Positions 42,343 to 50,127 of a stretch of 64,000 nucleotides of DNA are shown piece after piece (positions within the stretch are counted from its first letter, which is position 1; each line of letters begins with the position of its first letter). The stretch is from Flavobacterium azizsancarii (GTDB lineage: Bacteria > Bacteroidota > Bacteroidia > Flavobacteriales > Flavobacteriaceae), in contig NZ_JAMZNK010000002.1 in assembly GCF_027980145.1 (NCBI RefSeq), positions 175,783 through 239,782 of the forward strand, written 5' to 3'. The notes under the pieces are model-generated. The model saw only the letters and a program-made list of their open reading frames with translations, did not search any database and was not told where the DNA came from. The position numbers were made by a program, and so were the translations under genes.

Positions 42343-43659
42343 ATGAAACTAAAATCTCAAAATCGAATATTGCCGTATGTGGTAGTTACTTTTATTTACT
42401 TTATTGTGGGATTTCTTACCACTGTAAACGAGCAGCTTCAGGCACCTCTTAAATTTACATTTTTATCTGAGGCTGGAGCTTATAAAAATACGCTGACCAC
42501 CTTGATTTCTTTTTTCTTTTTTCTGGGATATCTTATAAATGGTACATTAGGAAGTAAGTGGGTCAACAGGTTTGGATACAAGAAAACCATAATTCGCGGT
42601 ATTTTCTTTATCATATCCGGATTGGTAATGTATTTGTTTGCCGTAGAGATAGGGTATAAGTTCCCTGATTTTCATTTTGCGGCAGGCGGAGCAATTATTC
42701 CGTACGGATATATTATTTTCTTATTGGGTTCTTACCTAATGGGAACCTCTGCTGCGATAATACAAGTTGTAGTAAATCCGTATGTGGCTTCTTATGATTT
42801 ACCCGGTACACAGCCCGTTCAGCGTTTGAGTATTACAACAGGTATTAATTCTATAGGAACTACTTCAGCGCCCTTTTTTGTGACGCTGGTAATGTTCAGG
42901 GGAATTTCTATTGATAATATCGAAATCAAACAGCTAATCACACCGCTTTTACTGCTGATACTCTGTATTGCTGCAGTCGCACTTTTGGTACGAAAACTTG
43001 ATATTCCTGATATCGCACATACCCGTGCCAAAGTAGGAGAAAAACTCGAAAAGAGTATTTGGTCTTTTAGGCATTTTGCATTGGGAGTATTGGCCATTTT
43101 CTTTTATGTAGGTACAGAAGTAGCTATTGGTGCCAATATTAATTTGTATGCATTCGAATTGGAAGAACTCGGAAATCCCGTTTCTTTTTTCGGAAAGACA
43201 GACATTATTATTGGCGGGATGGATCTTGGAATACACGCTTTGCTTTCTACGCTTTATTGGGGTGGTTTTCTGGTTGGGCGCGTGATATCCAGTTTTCTTA
43301 GCAAGGTTTCAGCACGTCAGCAATTAATTACTACCACCATTATAGCGGCGATTTTTGCTGTAATTGCCATGGTTTTTCAAAATATCTGGTTTTTGGTTGC
43401 GATAGGTTTACTGCATTCATCTATGTGGAGCTGTATTTATTCGCTTTCTATAAAAGGTTTAAAACAATATACCTCGAAGGCTTCGGGAGTTTTTATCTCA
43501 GCAGTATTTGGTGGGGCAGTTTTTACCCTGCTTCAAGGTGCAATGGCAGACCTTTTTGGTTCATGGCGCTGGACATGGTGTCTTACCCTGGTGTGCGAAT
43601 TACTGATATTGTTATACGCTTTAGTTGGATCACAGCCCAGAGAAAAAGATATTATATAA
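42343..43659 (+). CDS. FucP-like MFS sugar/polyol permease
   Basis: 438 residues with about twelve membrane helices; FHS-type layout. Key stretches: YFIVGFLTTVNEQLQAPLKFTF (helix 1, NExxxxP-like), GSKWVNRFGYKKTIIRG (loop 2-3), GSYLMGTSAAIIQVVVNPYVASY, RLSITTGINSIGTTSAPF and FFYVGTEVAIGANINLY (typical FucP/GluP VGxEVxxGxxL). Proton-driven uptake of a sugar or polyol at the inner membrane. It lies 25 bases downstream of the dehydrogenase gene and shares its promoter and operators. Confidence 0.9.
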   Translation: MKLKSQNRILPYVVVTFIYFIVGFLTTVNEQLQAPLKFTFLSEAGAYKNTLTTLISFFFFLGYLINGTLGSKWVNRFGYKKTIIRGIFFIISGLVMYLFAVEIGYKFPDFHFAAGGAIIPYGYIIFLLGSYLMGTSAAIIQVVVNPYVASYDLPGTQPVQRLSITTGINSIGTTSAPFFVTLVMFRGISIDNIEIKQLITPLLLLILCIAAVALLVRKLDIPDIAHTRAKVGEKLEKSIWSFRHFALGVLAIFFYVGTEVAIGANINLYAFELEELGNPVSFFGKTDIIIGGMDLGIHALLSTLYWGGFLVGRVISSFLSKVSARQQLITTTIIAAIFAVIAMVFQNIWFLVAIGLLHSSMWSCIYSLSIKGLKQYTSKASGVFISAVFGGAVFTLLQGAMADLFGSWRWTWCLTLVCELLILLYALVGSQPREKDII

Positions 43660-43758
43660 ACAATTAAAACCGTCGCATGTACTTAATTTTAAGTTCCGGC
43701 GGGACGCGATATAATAATGCATTGCAATGTGTTATTCTAAAGTATAAAGAATACAAAA

Positions 43759-44712
43759 ATGACAAATTCAAATAAAATCAAAGTAGCCTGTTTTGGCGAA
43801 GTGTTATGGGACCTTTTTCCGGGGAAAGAGAAAAGTGCCGGAGGAGCACCTTTTAACGTTGCTTACAATCTTTTTAAAATGGGGATTGATTCCCGAATGA
43901 TCAGTAGTGTAGGAGATGATGATCCGGGGAGGGAAATTATAAAAAAAATAGACAGTTGGAACATGCCGGTTAAGAGCATACAACTGAACAAGAATTATTC
44001 AACCAGTACTGTCGTTGCCACATTTGATGAGCACAAGGAAGCACATTATGATATTGTGACCAATGTAGCCTGGGATTTTATTGAAGCAACACCTCAGGAT
44101 ATAGAGCTGATTAGAAATGAAGATGCTCTTGTTTTTGGCTCACTTGCAACAAGAAGTCCGCAATCTAAAAACACACTTTTTACCTTGCTTGAAAACAGTA
44201 CGTTTAATGTTTTTGACATAAACCTAAGGAAGCCACATTATGATTTAAGTGTCATTAAAGACCTTTTGCATAAATCTCACCTTGCCAAATTCAATAAAGC
44301 GGAATTATTGCTGCTAAGAGAATTTTTAGGAAAGAAATACGATTCAGAAGAAGATATTGTCAGCTATTTGCAAGATACTTTCAAATTGCCCGAAGTTATA
44401 GTATCAAAAGGAAGTAAAGGCGCACTTTATGCCAGCGATGGTAATTTTTACCTGTATCCGGCTGTAGATATCGTAGTGGCCGATACCGTAGGAAGCGGAG
44501 ATGCCTTTTTAGCAGGTTTCTTATCTAAAAGACTTGAAAAAGCAGCCTCAATAGACGATATAATGAAACAGGCAGTAAGCTTAGGCGCCTATATAACATC
44601 AAAAGAAGGAGCATGTCCTGAATATGAAATATCAGATTTTAAACTTTTCACAAAGACACAAAATAGTCATTCACGAGAAGAGGAACTTAATGACGCTATT
44701 GTAAATCATTAA
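43759..44712 (+). CDS. PfkB-family fructokinase
   Basis: 317 residues. KVACFGEVLWDLFPGKEKSAGGAPFNVAYNL is the fructokinase-type opening with sugar-contact residues. Later INLRKPHYD, VSKGSKGALYASDG and the PfkB signature ADTVGSGDAFLAGFLSKRL carry the anion hole and catalytic Asp. It would phosphorylate fructose made by the upstream dehydrogenase to fructose 6-phosphate, completing the pathway. Third gene of the operon, 99 bases after the permease gene; terminator at 44727. Confidence 0.92.
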   Translation: MTNSNKIKVACFGEVLWDLFPGKEKSAGGAPFNVAYNLFKMGIDSRMISSVGDDDPGREIIKKIDSWNMPVKSIQLNKNYSTSTVVATFDEHKEAHYDIVTNVAWDFIEATPQDIELIRNEDALVFGSLATRSPQSKNTLFTLLENSTFNVFDINLRKPHYDLSVIKDLLHKSHLAKFNKAELLLLREFLGKKYDSEEDIVSYLQDTFKLPEVIVSKGSKGALYASDGNFYLYPAVDIVVADTVGSGDAFLAGFLSKRLEKAASIDDIMKQAVSLGAYITSKEGACPEYEISDFKLFTKTQNSHSREEELNDAIVNH

Positions 44713-44726
44713 ATTATTGAGATAAA

Positions 44727-44762
44727 GTAAAGGCAGCTGATGTATTAATTGGCTGCTTTTAC
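44727..44762 (+). terminator. Terminator of the polyol operon
   Basis: AAAGgCAGC pairs with GGCTGCTTTT with slight mismatch, then TTTTACTG. Moderate stem only. Confidence 0.6.
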
Positions 44763-44845
44763 TGCATTTAGCCAACACAATTATTTTGGCAAAAAAACGA
44801 CTGGCTAATTTAGGCAGGTTATTAGTTTTAAACTGGAGTTTTCAG

Positions 44846-44853
44846 TATTTTTG
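44846..44853 (+). promoter_or_regulatory. Candidate -7 element for the MFS exporter gene
   Basis: TATTTTTG matches TAnnTTTG, 18 bases before the ATG at 44872, implying a very short leader. No exact TTG upstream. Confidence 0.5.
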
Positions 44854-44871
44854 CACTTCTAAAAAATCCTC

Positions 44872-46065
44872 ATGAATTCCCCTGTAAAAGCCATCAATCC
44901 TATTTATAATCTGCAATTTGGATTAGTCTGTTTAAGTTCCTTACTTTTTTCTGCCAGTTTTAATATGCTGATTCCTGAACTTCCGGAATACCTGAGCAAT
45001 ATGGGCGGAGCAGAATACAAAGGATTAATCATTGCACTTTTTACATTAACAGCAGGAATCTCAAGACCTTTTAGCGGCAGGCTGACTGATACATTGGGTA
45101 GAGTACCTGTTATGGCAGTTGGTTCTATTGTTTGTTTTGTCTGCGGTATTTTATATCCCGTTTTAGGAACAGTTTCCGGGTTTTTATTTCTAAGGTTAAT
45201 TCACGGATTTTCTACCGGATTCAAACCTACGGCAACTGCAGCTTATGTTGCAGATATTGTTCCAAGAGAGCGCTGGGGCGAAGCTTTAGGTTTACACGGA
45301 TTGTGTTTTTCGATAGGTATGGCTCTTGGACCCGCTATTGGGAGTTCGATTAAATTGTATTCTTCTATGAACATGCTTTTTTATGCTTCTTCTGTTTTTG
45401 CACTTCTTTCTATTGTTATTTTAATGAACATGAAAGAAACCCTGAAACACAAGCAGCGTTTTAGCCTTCGTATTTTAAAAATTTCAAGAAAAGATATTAT
45501 TGCCCTCGAAGTACTTCCGGCAGCTATCGTGACTTTTCTTTCTTATATGGCTTATGGTGTGATCCTAACGTTAATTCCTGACTGGAGCCAGCATTTAGGG
45601 ATTGCCAACAAAGGCTTATTTTTTATGGTCTTCACGATCACTTCAGTTATGATTCGTTTTGGCGCCGGAAAAGCTTCTGATAAGTACGGTCGTCTTAATT
45701 TGATAGGTATTGGACTTTTCTTATTGATTATATCACTGGTAATTGTTGGATTTTCGACATCAATTACCGGATTTTTGGCAGGAGCCGCACTCTATGGCGT
45801 TTCTACCGGAATTGTCTCTCCGGCTTTAAATGCCTGGACTGTCGATATGAGTTTTGCTGAACACCGTGGCAAAGCCATGGCCACAATGTATATTGCCCTG
45901 GAAGCAGGGATAGGCCTTGGGGCACTTTTTGCCGGATGGGTGTATCAGGATGTGATTGCAAAAATTCCAATGCTGATGTATGGCAGTGCAGCAATGGTTT
46001 TCTTAGCCCTGGGATATGTTTGGTTTCAGTTTAAACAAAACAGCAAAACCTCTAAAGTCATTTGA
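44872..46065 (+). CDS. MFS transporter, drug-exporter-like
   Basis: 397 residues, about twelve helices. SFNMLIPELPEYLSNMGGAEYKGLIIALFTLTAGISRPFSGRLTDTLGRVPVMAVG covers helix 1 to the conserved loop 2-3 motif (GRLTDTLGR). Helix 5 holds GEALGLHGLCFSIGMALGPAIGSSI, the exporter-type motif C (GxxxGPxxG). The second half repeats GAGKASDKYGR. Likely an efflux pump for small compounds. Its terminator overlaps the end of the reading frame. Confidence 0.88.
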   Translation: MNSPVKAINPIYNLQFGLVCLSSLLFSASFNMLIPELPEYLSNMGGAEYKGLIIALFTLTAGISRPFSGRLTDTLGRVPVMAVGSIVCFVCGILYPVLGTVSGFLFLRLIHGFSTGFKPTATAAYVADIVPRERWGEALGLHGLCFSIGMALGPAIGSSIKLYSSMNMLFYASSVFALLSIVILMNMKETLKHKQRFSLRILKISRKDIIALEVLPAAIVTFLSYMAYGVILTLIPDWSQHLGIANKGLFFMVFTITSVMIRFGAGKASDKYGRLNLIGIGLFLLIISLVIVGFSTSITGFLAGAALYGVSTGIVSPALNAWTVDMSFAEHRGKAMATMYIALEAGIGLGALFAGWVYQDVIAKIPMLMYGSAAMVFLALGYVWFQFKQNSKTSKVI

Positions 46066-46080
46066 TTTTAGAGGTTTTGT
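46045..46080. terminator. Terminator overlapping the 3' end of the MFS exporter gene
   Basis: AAAACCTCTAAA (46045-46056, inside the reading frame) pairs perfectly with TTTAGAGGTTTT (46067-46078). The stop codon TGA is in the loop. Usable by both convergent genes. Confidence 0.8.
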
Positions 46081-46096
46081 TTTAGAGATTCTCTTT

Positions 46097-46777
46097 TTAT
46101 TTTTTTGCCAAAAGAAACTCATTACTTGATTCAACTTTAGCATATAAGCCGTCAAGAGCATTTAATCCGGCTAAGTAAGCAGTGTTTATTTGTTTTGCAG
46201 AAACTGTTTCGCCATTTAATTCACGATCTCTCGTAGCAACGGCATCACTAATTAAGATGTTCTTAAAACCATTATCCATAGAGGCTCTCACTGTAGCATC
46301 GATACAAACATCTGTCATCATACCTGCAAAAACTAAATTGGTAATTTTATTTTCCTGCAGATACTCTAATAATTTAGTATCTCTAAAACTATTAGGATAG
46401 TTTTTTGTAATTACCTTTTCATCGGCAAGCGGGGAAACTATTTTATTAATTTCGGCACCCTTTGTGGCCGGTAGAAAAAAGGTAGCGCCTTCTTGTAGCG
46501 CGATGTGCTGTATGTGTATTACAGGCATTTTGTTTGCTCTGAAATATGATAATAACTCTTTTGCTTTAAGTGCCGCTTTTTCAGCATCTACAAGTTCCAT
46601 AGTTCCACCAGGGAAATAATCATTTTGGATATCAATGATAATTAATGCCGTTTTTTCTGTTTTTGTGTTTTCCATTTCTTTTGTGTTTTGCGTATTATTT
46701 TGTTGAGGTAAATCGTTTTTTTTATTGCAGGCTATTGTAGTAGCGATTAGCAATAGTATTGCAGCTGTTTTTTTCAT
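46097..46777 (-). CDS. Isochorismatase-family cysteine hydrolase, lipoprotein
   Basis: 226 residues. Lipoprotein signal ATTIACNKKND (Cys about 17) puts it in the envelope, unusual for this mostly cytoplasmic family. The catalytic triad is visible: Asp in LIIIDIQNDYFPGG, Lys in VITKNYPNSF and Cys in FAGMMTDVCIDATVRAS. Family members hydrolyse amides or vinyl ethers such as nicotinamide or isochorismate. A short linker of about 25 residues joins lipid and enzyme domain. No operon partner. Confidence 0.88.
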   Translation of the reverse strand: MKKTAAILLLIATTIACNKKNDLPQQNNTQNTKEMENTKTEKTALIIIDIQNDYFPGGTMELVDAEKAALKAKELLSYFRANKMPVIHIQHIALQEGATFFLPATKGAEINKIVSPLADEKVITKNYPNSFRDTKLLEYLQENKITNLVFAGMMTDVCIDATVRASMDNGFKNILISDAVATRDRELNGETVSAKQINTAYLAGLNALDGLYAKVESSNEFLLAKK

Positions 46778-47306
46778 TTTGTTATTTGTTTTTAAGTTTT
46801 AAAATTTGATTAAGGGTGCGTATCTATGGTATTTATAAGATTAAATTCTTCCAACTTGTGAACAAGTATAAGACAAGTATGAATTTGCTTCGTCTTTCAT
46901 TATTAGGTTATTAATTGTATTAATTTGTTAGTGTAATTAATTTCGCAAACTAAATAGACACATTGAAATTGGTGCAAATTGGTGTAATTCGTGTTCGAAA
47001 TTGAGTTATTATATTGGCATCAAAACGTGGTTGTAATTTTTATCATTTTTTATTATTTGTCATCTCTCATTTTTTTTTCAAAGGTATTGTGAAGCAAAAA
47101 ATATCGACGTTGAACTAGTTCACCAAATGCTTTGAAGAGGAGATTTTAGAATAATTTATTAAAAAGTATCATTTTTTATAATAGAGTCCGGCGTAATAAC
47201 CCGTATTTTTTTCTAAATTAGATTACTGAGAAGAAAACGATTGTTTACTATATTATACGATATATAAAATGAGAAACTATAGAAGTAAATTTATTTCAGT
47301 TATCAA
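46778..47306. other. Intergenic region upstream of Crp-like and isochorismatase-like genes
   Basis: Divergent spacer of about 530 bases. Contains GGTGCAAATTGGTGTAATTC (46971-46990), a tandem-like motif resembling the frequent intergenic repeats of flavobacteria. No clear promoter match or gene. Confidence 0.4.
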
Positions 47307-47885
47307 ATGACAGAGCATAATCTATTTTACGAAAATATAAAGAAGCATGTAGCTTTTTCTGAAAGTGAGTTTGCAAAACTTAGCTCGTTTTATCATATTG
47401 AAGAAATACAAAAGAACCAAATGATACTTTCTGAAGGAGAAATTTGTAATTTTGAAGGATATATATTAGAGGGTTGTTTTAAGATTTTTTATCAGGAAGA
47501 CAATATAAAAGAGCATATCTTATATTTTGCGGTCGAAGATTGGTGGGTTTTGGATATTGGCAGTTTTGTGTCAGGAACACCTTCAAAACTAAATATTCAG
47601 GCTTTAGAAGATTCAAAGGTTATCATGATTAGTAAAGAGCAAAAAGAAAGATTATATCAGGAAATACCAAAAACCGAAAGACTTTTTCGACTCATGAATC
47701 AAAAAGCCCTCGAGTCAATTCAATTGCGTATGATTAGTATGCTCAATAAAACTGCCGATAAACGTTATGTAGAATTTAAAAATAAATATCCAACACTTGA
47801 ACAAAGAATTCCTCAGCATCAAATTGCAGCTTATCTGGGTATTTCGCATGAATTTTTAAGCAAGATCAGAAGAAAGTTACTGTAA
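47307..47885 (+). CDS. Crp/Fnr-family transcriptional regulator
   Basis: 192 residues. N-terminal cyclic-nucleotide-binding-like beta-roll (about 20-115): KNQMILSEGEICNFEGYILEGCFKIFY, ILYFAVEDWWVLDIGSFVSGTPSKL. The C-terminal helix-turn-helix (about 145-190) is PTLEQRIPQHQIAAYLGISHEFLSKIRRKL, typical of the short Bacteroidota group. No FeS-binding Cys pattern as in Fnr, and the cAMP-contact RxS motif is not evident, so its signal is unknown. Confidence 0.92.
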   Translation: MTEHNLFYENIKKHVAFSESEFAKLSSFYHIEEIQKNQMILSEGEICNFEGYILEGCFKIFYQEDNIKEHILYFAVEDWWVLDIGSFVSGTPSKLNIQALEDSKVIMISKEQKERLYQEIPKTERLFRLMNQKALESIQLRMISMLNKTADKRYVEFKNKYPTLEQRIPQHQIAAYLGISHEFLSKIRRKLL

Positions 47886-47909
47886 AAAAATCTGTGGAGA
47901 GTAAAAAAA

Positions 47910-48154
47910 TTACCGCAGAGAACGTAAAGTCTTTTTTTAGTTTGAGCTTTTTTAAAACAATTATGGTTGAAAAAATTCGGCAAAGTCGCAAAGAAAATGG
48001 ATGTAAACTTGGCGGCTTTGCGCGAAATCCATTCGGCAAAAGAATTATATATTTTTCTTTAACTTAATGATATTAGCTGAAGCTTCGGGATTGCGAACTT
48101 TTTTATACTTTTATAACCCTTCTTAGACAAAAATCTTTGGGAGCTTTGCGGTAA
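47910..48154 (+). repeat. Dispersed intergenic repeat, copy A
   Basis: Imperfect terminal inverted repeat of 20 bases (47910-47929 against 48135-48154, 15/20 matching). The centre carries a 37-bp block at 47985-48021 that recurs inverted at 55091-55127 with two mismatches, plus ATTCGGCAAA and GAAGCTTCGGGAT in both copies. No coding capacity. It fills the gap between the Crp-like gene and the small hypothetical gene. Confidence 0.75.
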
Positions 48155-48211
48155 AAAATAATTAGGCTATTTTTATTTAGCGTTAATCCCTATAAATCCC
48201 TCTGCAGCAAG

Positions 48212-48445
48212 TCATTTATAGAAACCCCAATCATTCATTTTGTCTTTATGGTATTGGAGAAGCCATTTTTCCATTTTTTGAAGCAGCTGAACTTCTTTTG
48301 GTTTACCCATAGGATCTTCCAGCCCATTTATTGTCCTGCTGATATTAAATTTTTTGTCTTCGAAAACGCAGGTAAATTTGGGAAATTCATTATGCGAAAC
48401 AATCCAGCTGTCGCGTAGCGTTTTTTTAATTTGAAATTTTTTCAT
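48212..48445 (-). CDS. Small hypothetical protein
   Basis: 77 residues: MKKFQIKKTLRDSWIVSHN start, basic, no signal peptide or membrane helix. Strand-like DSWIVSHNEFPKFTCVFEDKKF followed by a predicted helix KEVQLLQKMEKWLLQYHKDKM, ending DWGFYK. The codon use and clean start context (TAAAATGAAA) suggest a real gene, but I do not recognise a family. Cytoplasmic by default. The neighbours (Crp-like regulator, LysE exporter) give no clue. Confidence 0.65.
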   Translation of the reverse strand: MKKFQIKKTLRDSWIVSHNEFPKFTCVFEDKKFNISRTINGLEDPMGKPKEVQLLQKMEKWLLQYHKDKMNDWGFYK

Positions 48446-48573
48446 TTTAGAAAATAGGAATCATTATCGCTTTTTATCCATGCTATAAACTGCAATTATA
48501 CAGCTTTATTATATTCAATTCTTATTTTAAAGTAAAGATAACGCGAAATAATCTTTGAATATACCTGCTGAAA

Positions 48574-49209
48574 CTATTGCACAATACGTTTGCTAAGGGC
48601 TATTTTAATTCCAAGTGCGATATATACCAATCCGGAAACGCGACTCATCCAAAGACTTATTTTTGGATTTTGTAACACCTTTTTTGTAAAGAAAGAGGCG
48701 CTAAATGTAATAAGAACACACCACACAAGATCAATAAGTATGTAAATAATGCCCAATGAAAGAAAAGGGTTAATAATCCCCTTATAATTTGGATCTATGA
48801 ATTGTGGAAAAAAAGCTAAGAAGAATAAGGCAACTTTAGGATTAAAAACATTGGTAACGACGCCAGAAACATAAATTTTGAGCATCGAGTCCTTTTTATC
48901 TGCTTCTAGTTTTGTAACGCCTCCTTTTTTAGATAATAAACTCATGATTCCAAGATAAATTAAATAGGCTGCACCCAAATATTTTACAATAGAGAATGCA
49001 AGTGCTGATTCTGCCAAAATGATAGACAGTCCTAAAACAGCGAGCGTAATATGAAATAATACACCAGACAATATTCCTAAAGAAGAATAAATGCCAGCTT
49101 TCCATCCCTGAGATATAGTTCTGTTCAGAATATAGATTGTGTCTACTCCCGGTGTAAGTGCAAATATGATAACGGCCAGTATAAATGTTTCCAAGTGAAT
49201 AATTCCCAT
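48574..49209 (-). CDS. LysE/RhtB-family amino-acid exporter
   Basis: 211 residues, about six membrane helices, standard for the family. FILAVIIFALTPGVDTIYILNRTISQGWKAGIYSSLGILSGVLFHI is the conserved N-terminal block with the TPGP-like TPGVD motif. NVFNPKVALFFLAFFPQFI is the second signature (NPKxxLFF). These proteins export amino acids or related metabolites. A minus-strand TATGTTTG lies at 49314-49321 as a possible -7 box. Confidence 0.92.
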   Translation of the reverse strand: MGIIHLETFILAVIIFALTPGVDTIYILNRTISQGWKAGIYSSLGILSGVLFHITLAVLGLSIILAESALAFSIVKYLGAAYLIYLGIMSLLSKKGGVTKLEADKKDSMLKIYVSGVVTNVFNPKVALFFLAFFPQFIDPNYKGIINPFLSLGIIYILIDLVWCVLITFSASFFTKKVLQNPKISLWMSRVSGLVYIALGIKIALSKRIVQ

Positions 49210-49710
49210 AATATTGTATTATTAGTGTGTCATTTTTATTAAAACTTTCCTTTTTAAAGCTTGATGCTTAGAAAATTTTGTGCGATACGAAGTTATAAAA
49301 GGAAAAGTAAAACCAAACATAATATTTCACTATTTAAATTGAAGAATATCTTTTTAAATGGGAATCTTAAAACCATTTAACCCAAACAAATGTATAAACA
49401 GATAATCGATATAAAATATTGATTATATATCTTTTAAGGTAATTTTTTAGACTTTTAAACTCGAATAATTTCTATAAAACGCCCACAAATTTTCCTGATT
49501 TTAACAATATTTTAGAAAATAGATCTTTAAATATATTTGATGTCTGTTACAGTATTATAAGAGATTTTGTGAAGTAATTAATATGGTTTTAGAAAAATTC
49601 TTACACAACAAATCAAAAAAGACAAAAAGTTAACTTTCTTATTATTAATTAATTAAAATTAATGAATCGATTTCGTTAACATTTTTTTTATAAAAAAAAC
49701 AATTAAAATT

Positions 49711-49739
49711 TTGGCACTAAGATTTTTAATTTACCTTTG
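49711..49739 (+). promoter_or_regulatory. Bacteroidota-type promoter of the second susCD operon
   Basis: TTG at 49711-49713, 18-base spacer, TACCTTTG at 49732-49739; full consensus match. Confidence 0.82.
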
Positions 49740-49758
49740 TTCTACCAAATTAGTAGAA
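49740..49758. promoter_or_regulatory. Palindrome at the presumed transcription start of the second susC gene
   Basis: TTCTACCAAATTAGTAGAA: arms TTCTAC/GTAGAA around seven bases, directly after the -7 box, so it covers the start point. It looks like a repressor operator; the protein is unknown. Confidence 0.6.
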
Positions 49759-49973
49759 TTTAAAAATAAGTTAAATACCAAAGATTAAAGATTATCAAAT
49801 AAAAAATGTTGTTTTTGAGCAAGGAACCATTTAGTCATTCGCGATAGGTTGCCTACAGTCAAAATTCTTAAATCCCTAATTTATACAAATTTTTAATAAA
49901 AAGGAACTCTGGTTTTTAGGGTTAAATTTTCTATTGGTCAATGTAACGAATAGTAATCTAAAATAAATTAAAA

Positions 49974-49997
49974 ATGAAAAAACGAATGCATAGCTGA
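49974..49997 (+). other. Seven-codon upstream reading frame in the susC leader
   Basis: ATG AAA AAA CGA ATG CAT AGC TGA, preceded by an A-rich stretch like those before real starts here, and followed 10 bases later by a hairpin. It may be a leader peptide of an attenuator; its expression is not shown by sequence alone. Confidence 0.4.
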
Positions 49998-50007
49998 TAA
50001 AAAAAAT

Positions 50008-50033
50008 ACCATTTCTGTTGCAGCAGAAATGGT
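50008..50033 (+). promoter_or_regulatory. Hairpin in the susC leader
   Basis: ACCATTTCTG pairs perfectly with CAGAAATGGT around a six-base loop, 95 bases before the susC start codon. There is no T run after it, so it is not a plain terminator. Confidence 0.6.
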
Positions 50034-50127
50034 GAAGCTTAAAGAAATTGTTCATCTCTATAAGGAAAACGAAAGTGGAGTAAATCTTTTTTCGGGTCGC
50101 CTTATTTATTAAACCAAAACGAAAGTA

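Larger units (their letters stand above)
49210..50127. other. Long leader region of the second susCD operon
   Basis: Carries the LysE promoter side, then the susC promoter at 49711-49739, a start-site palindrome at 49740-49758, a seven-codon reading frame at 49974-49997 and a hairpin at 50008-50033. The transcript would have an untranslated leader of about 380 bases, far longer than that of the first susC gene. No larger gene seen. Confidence 0.6.
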
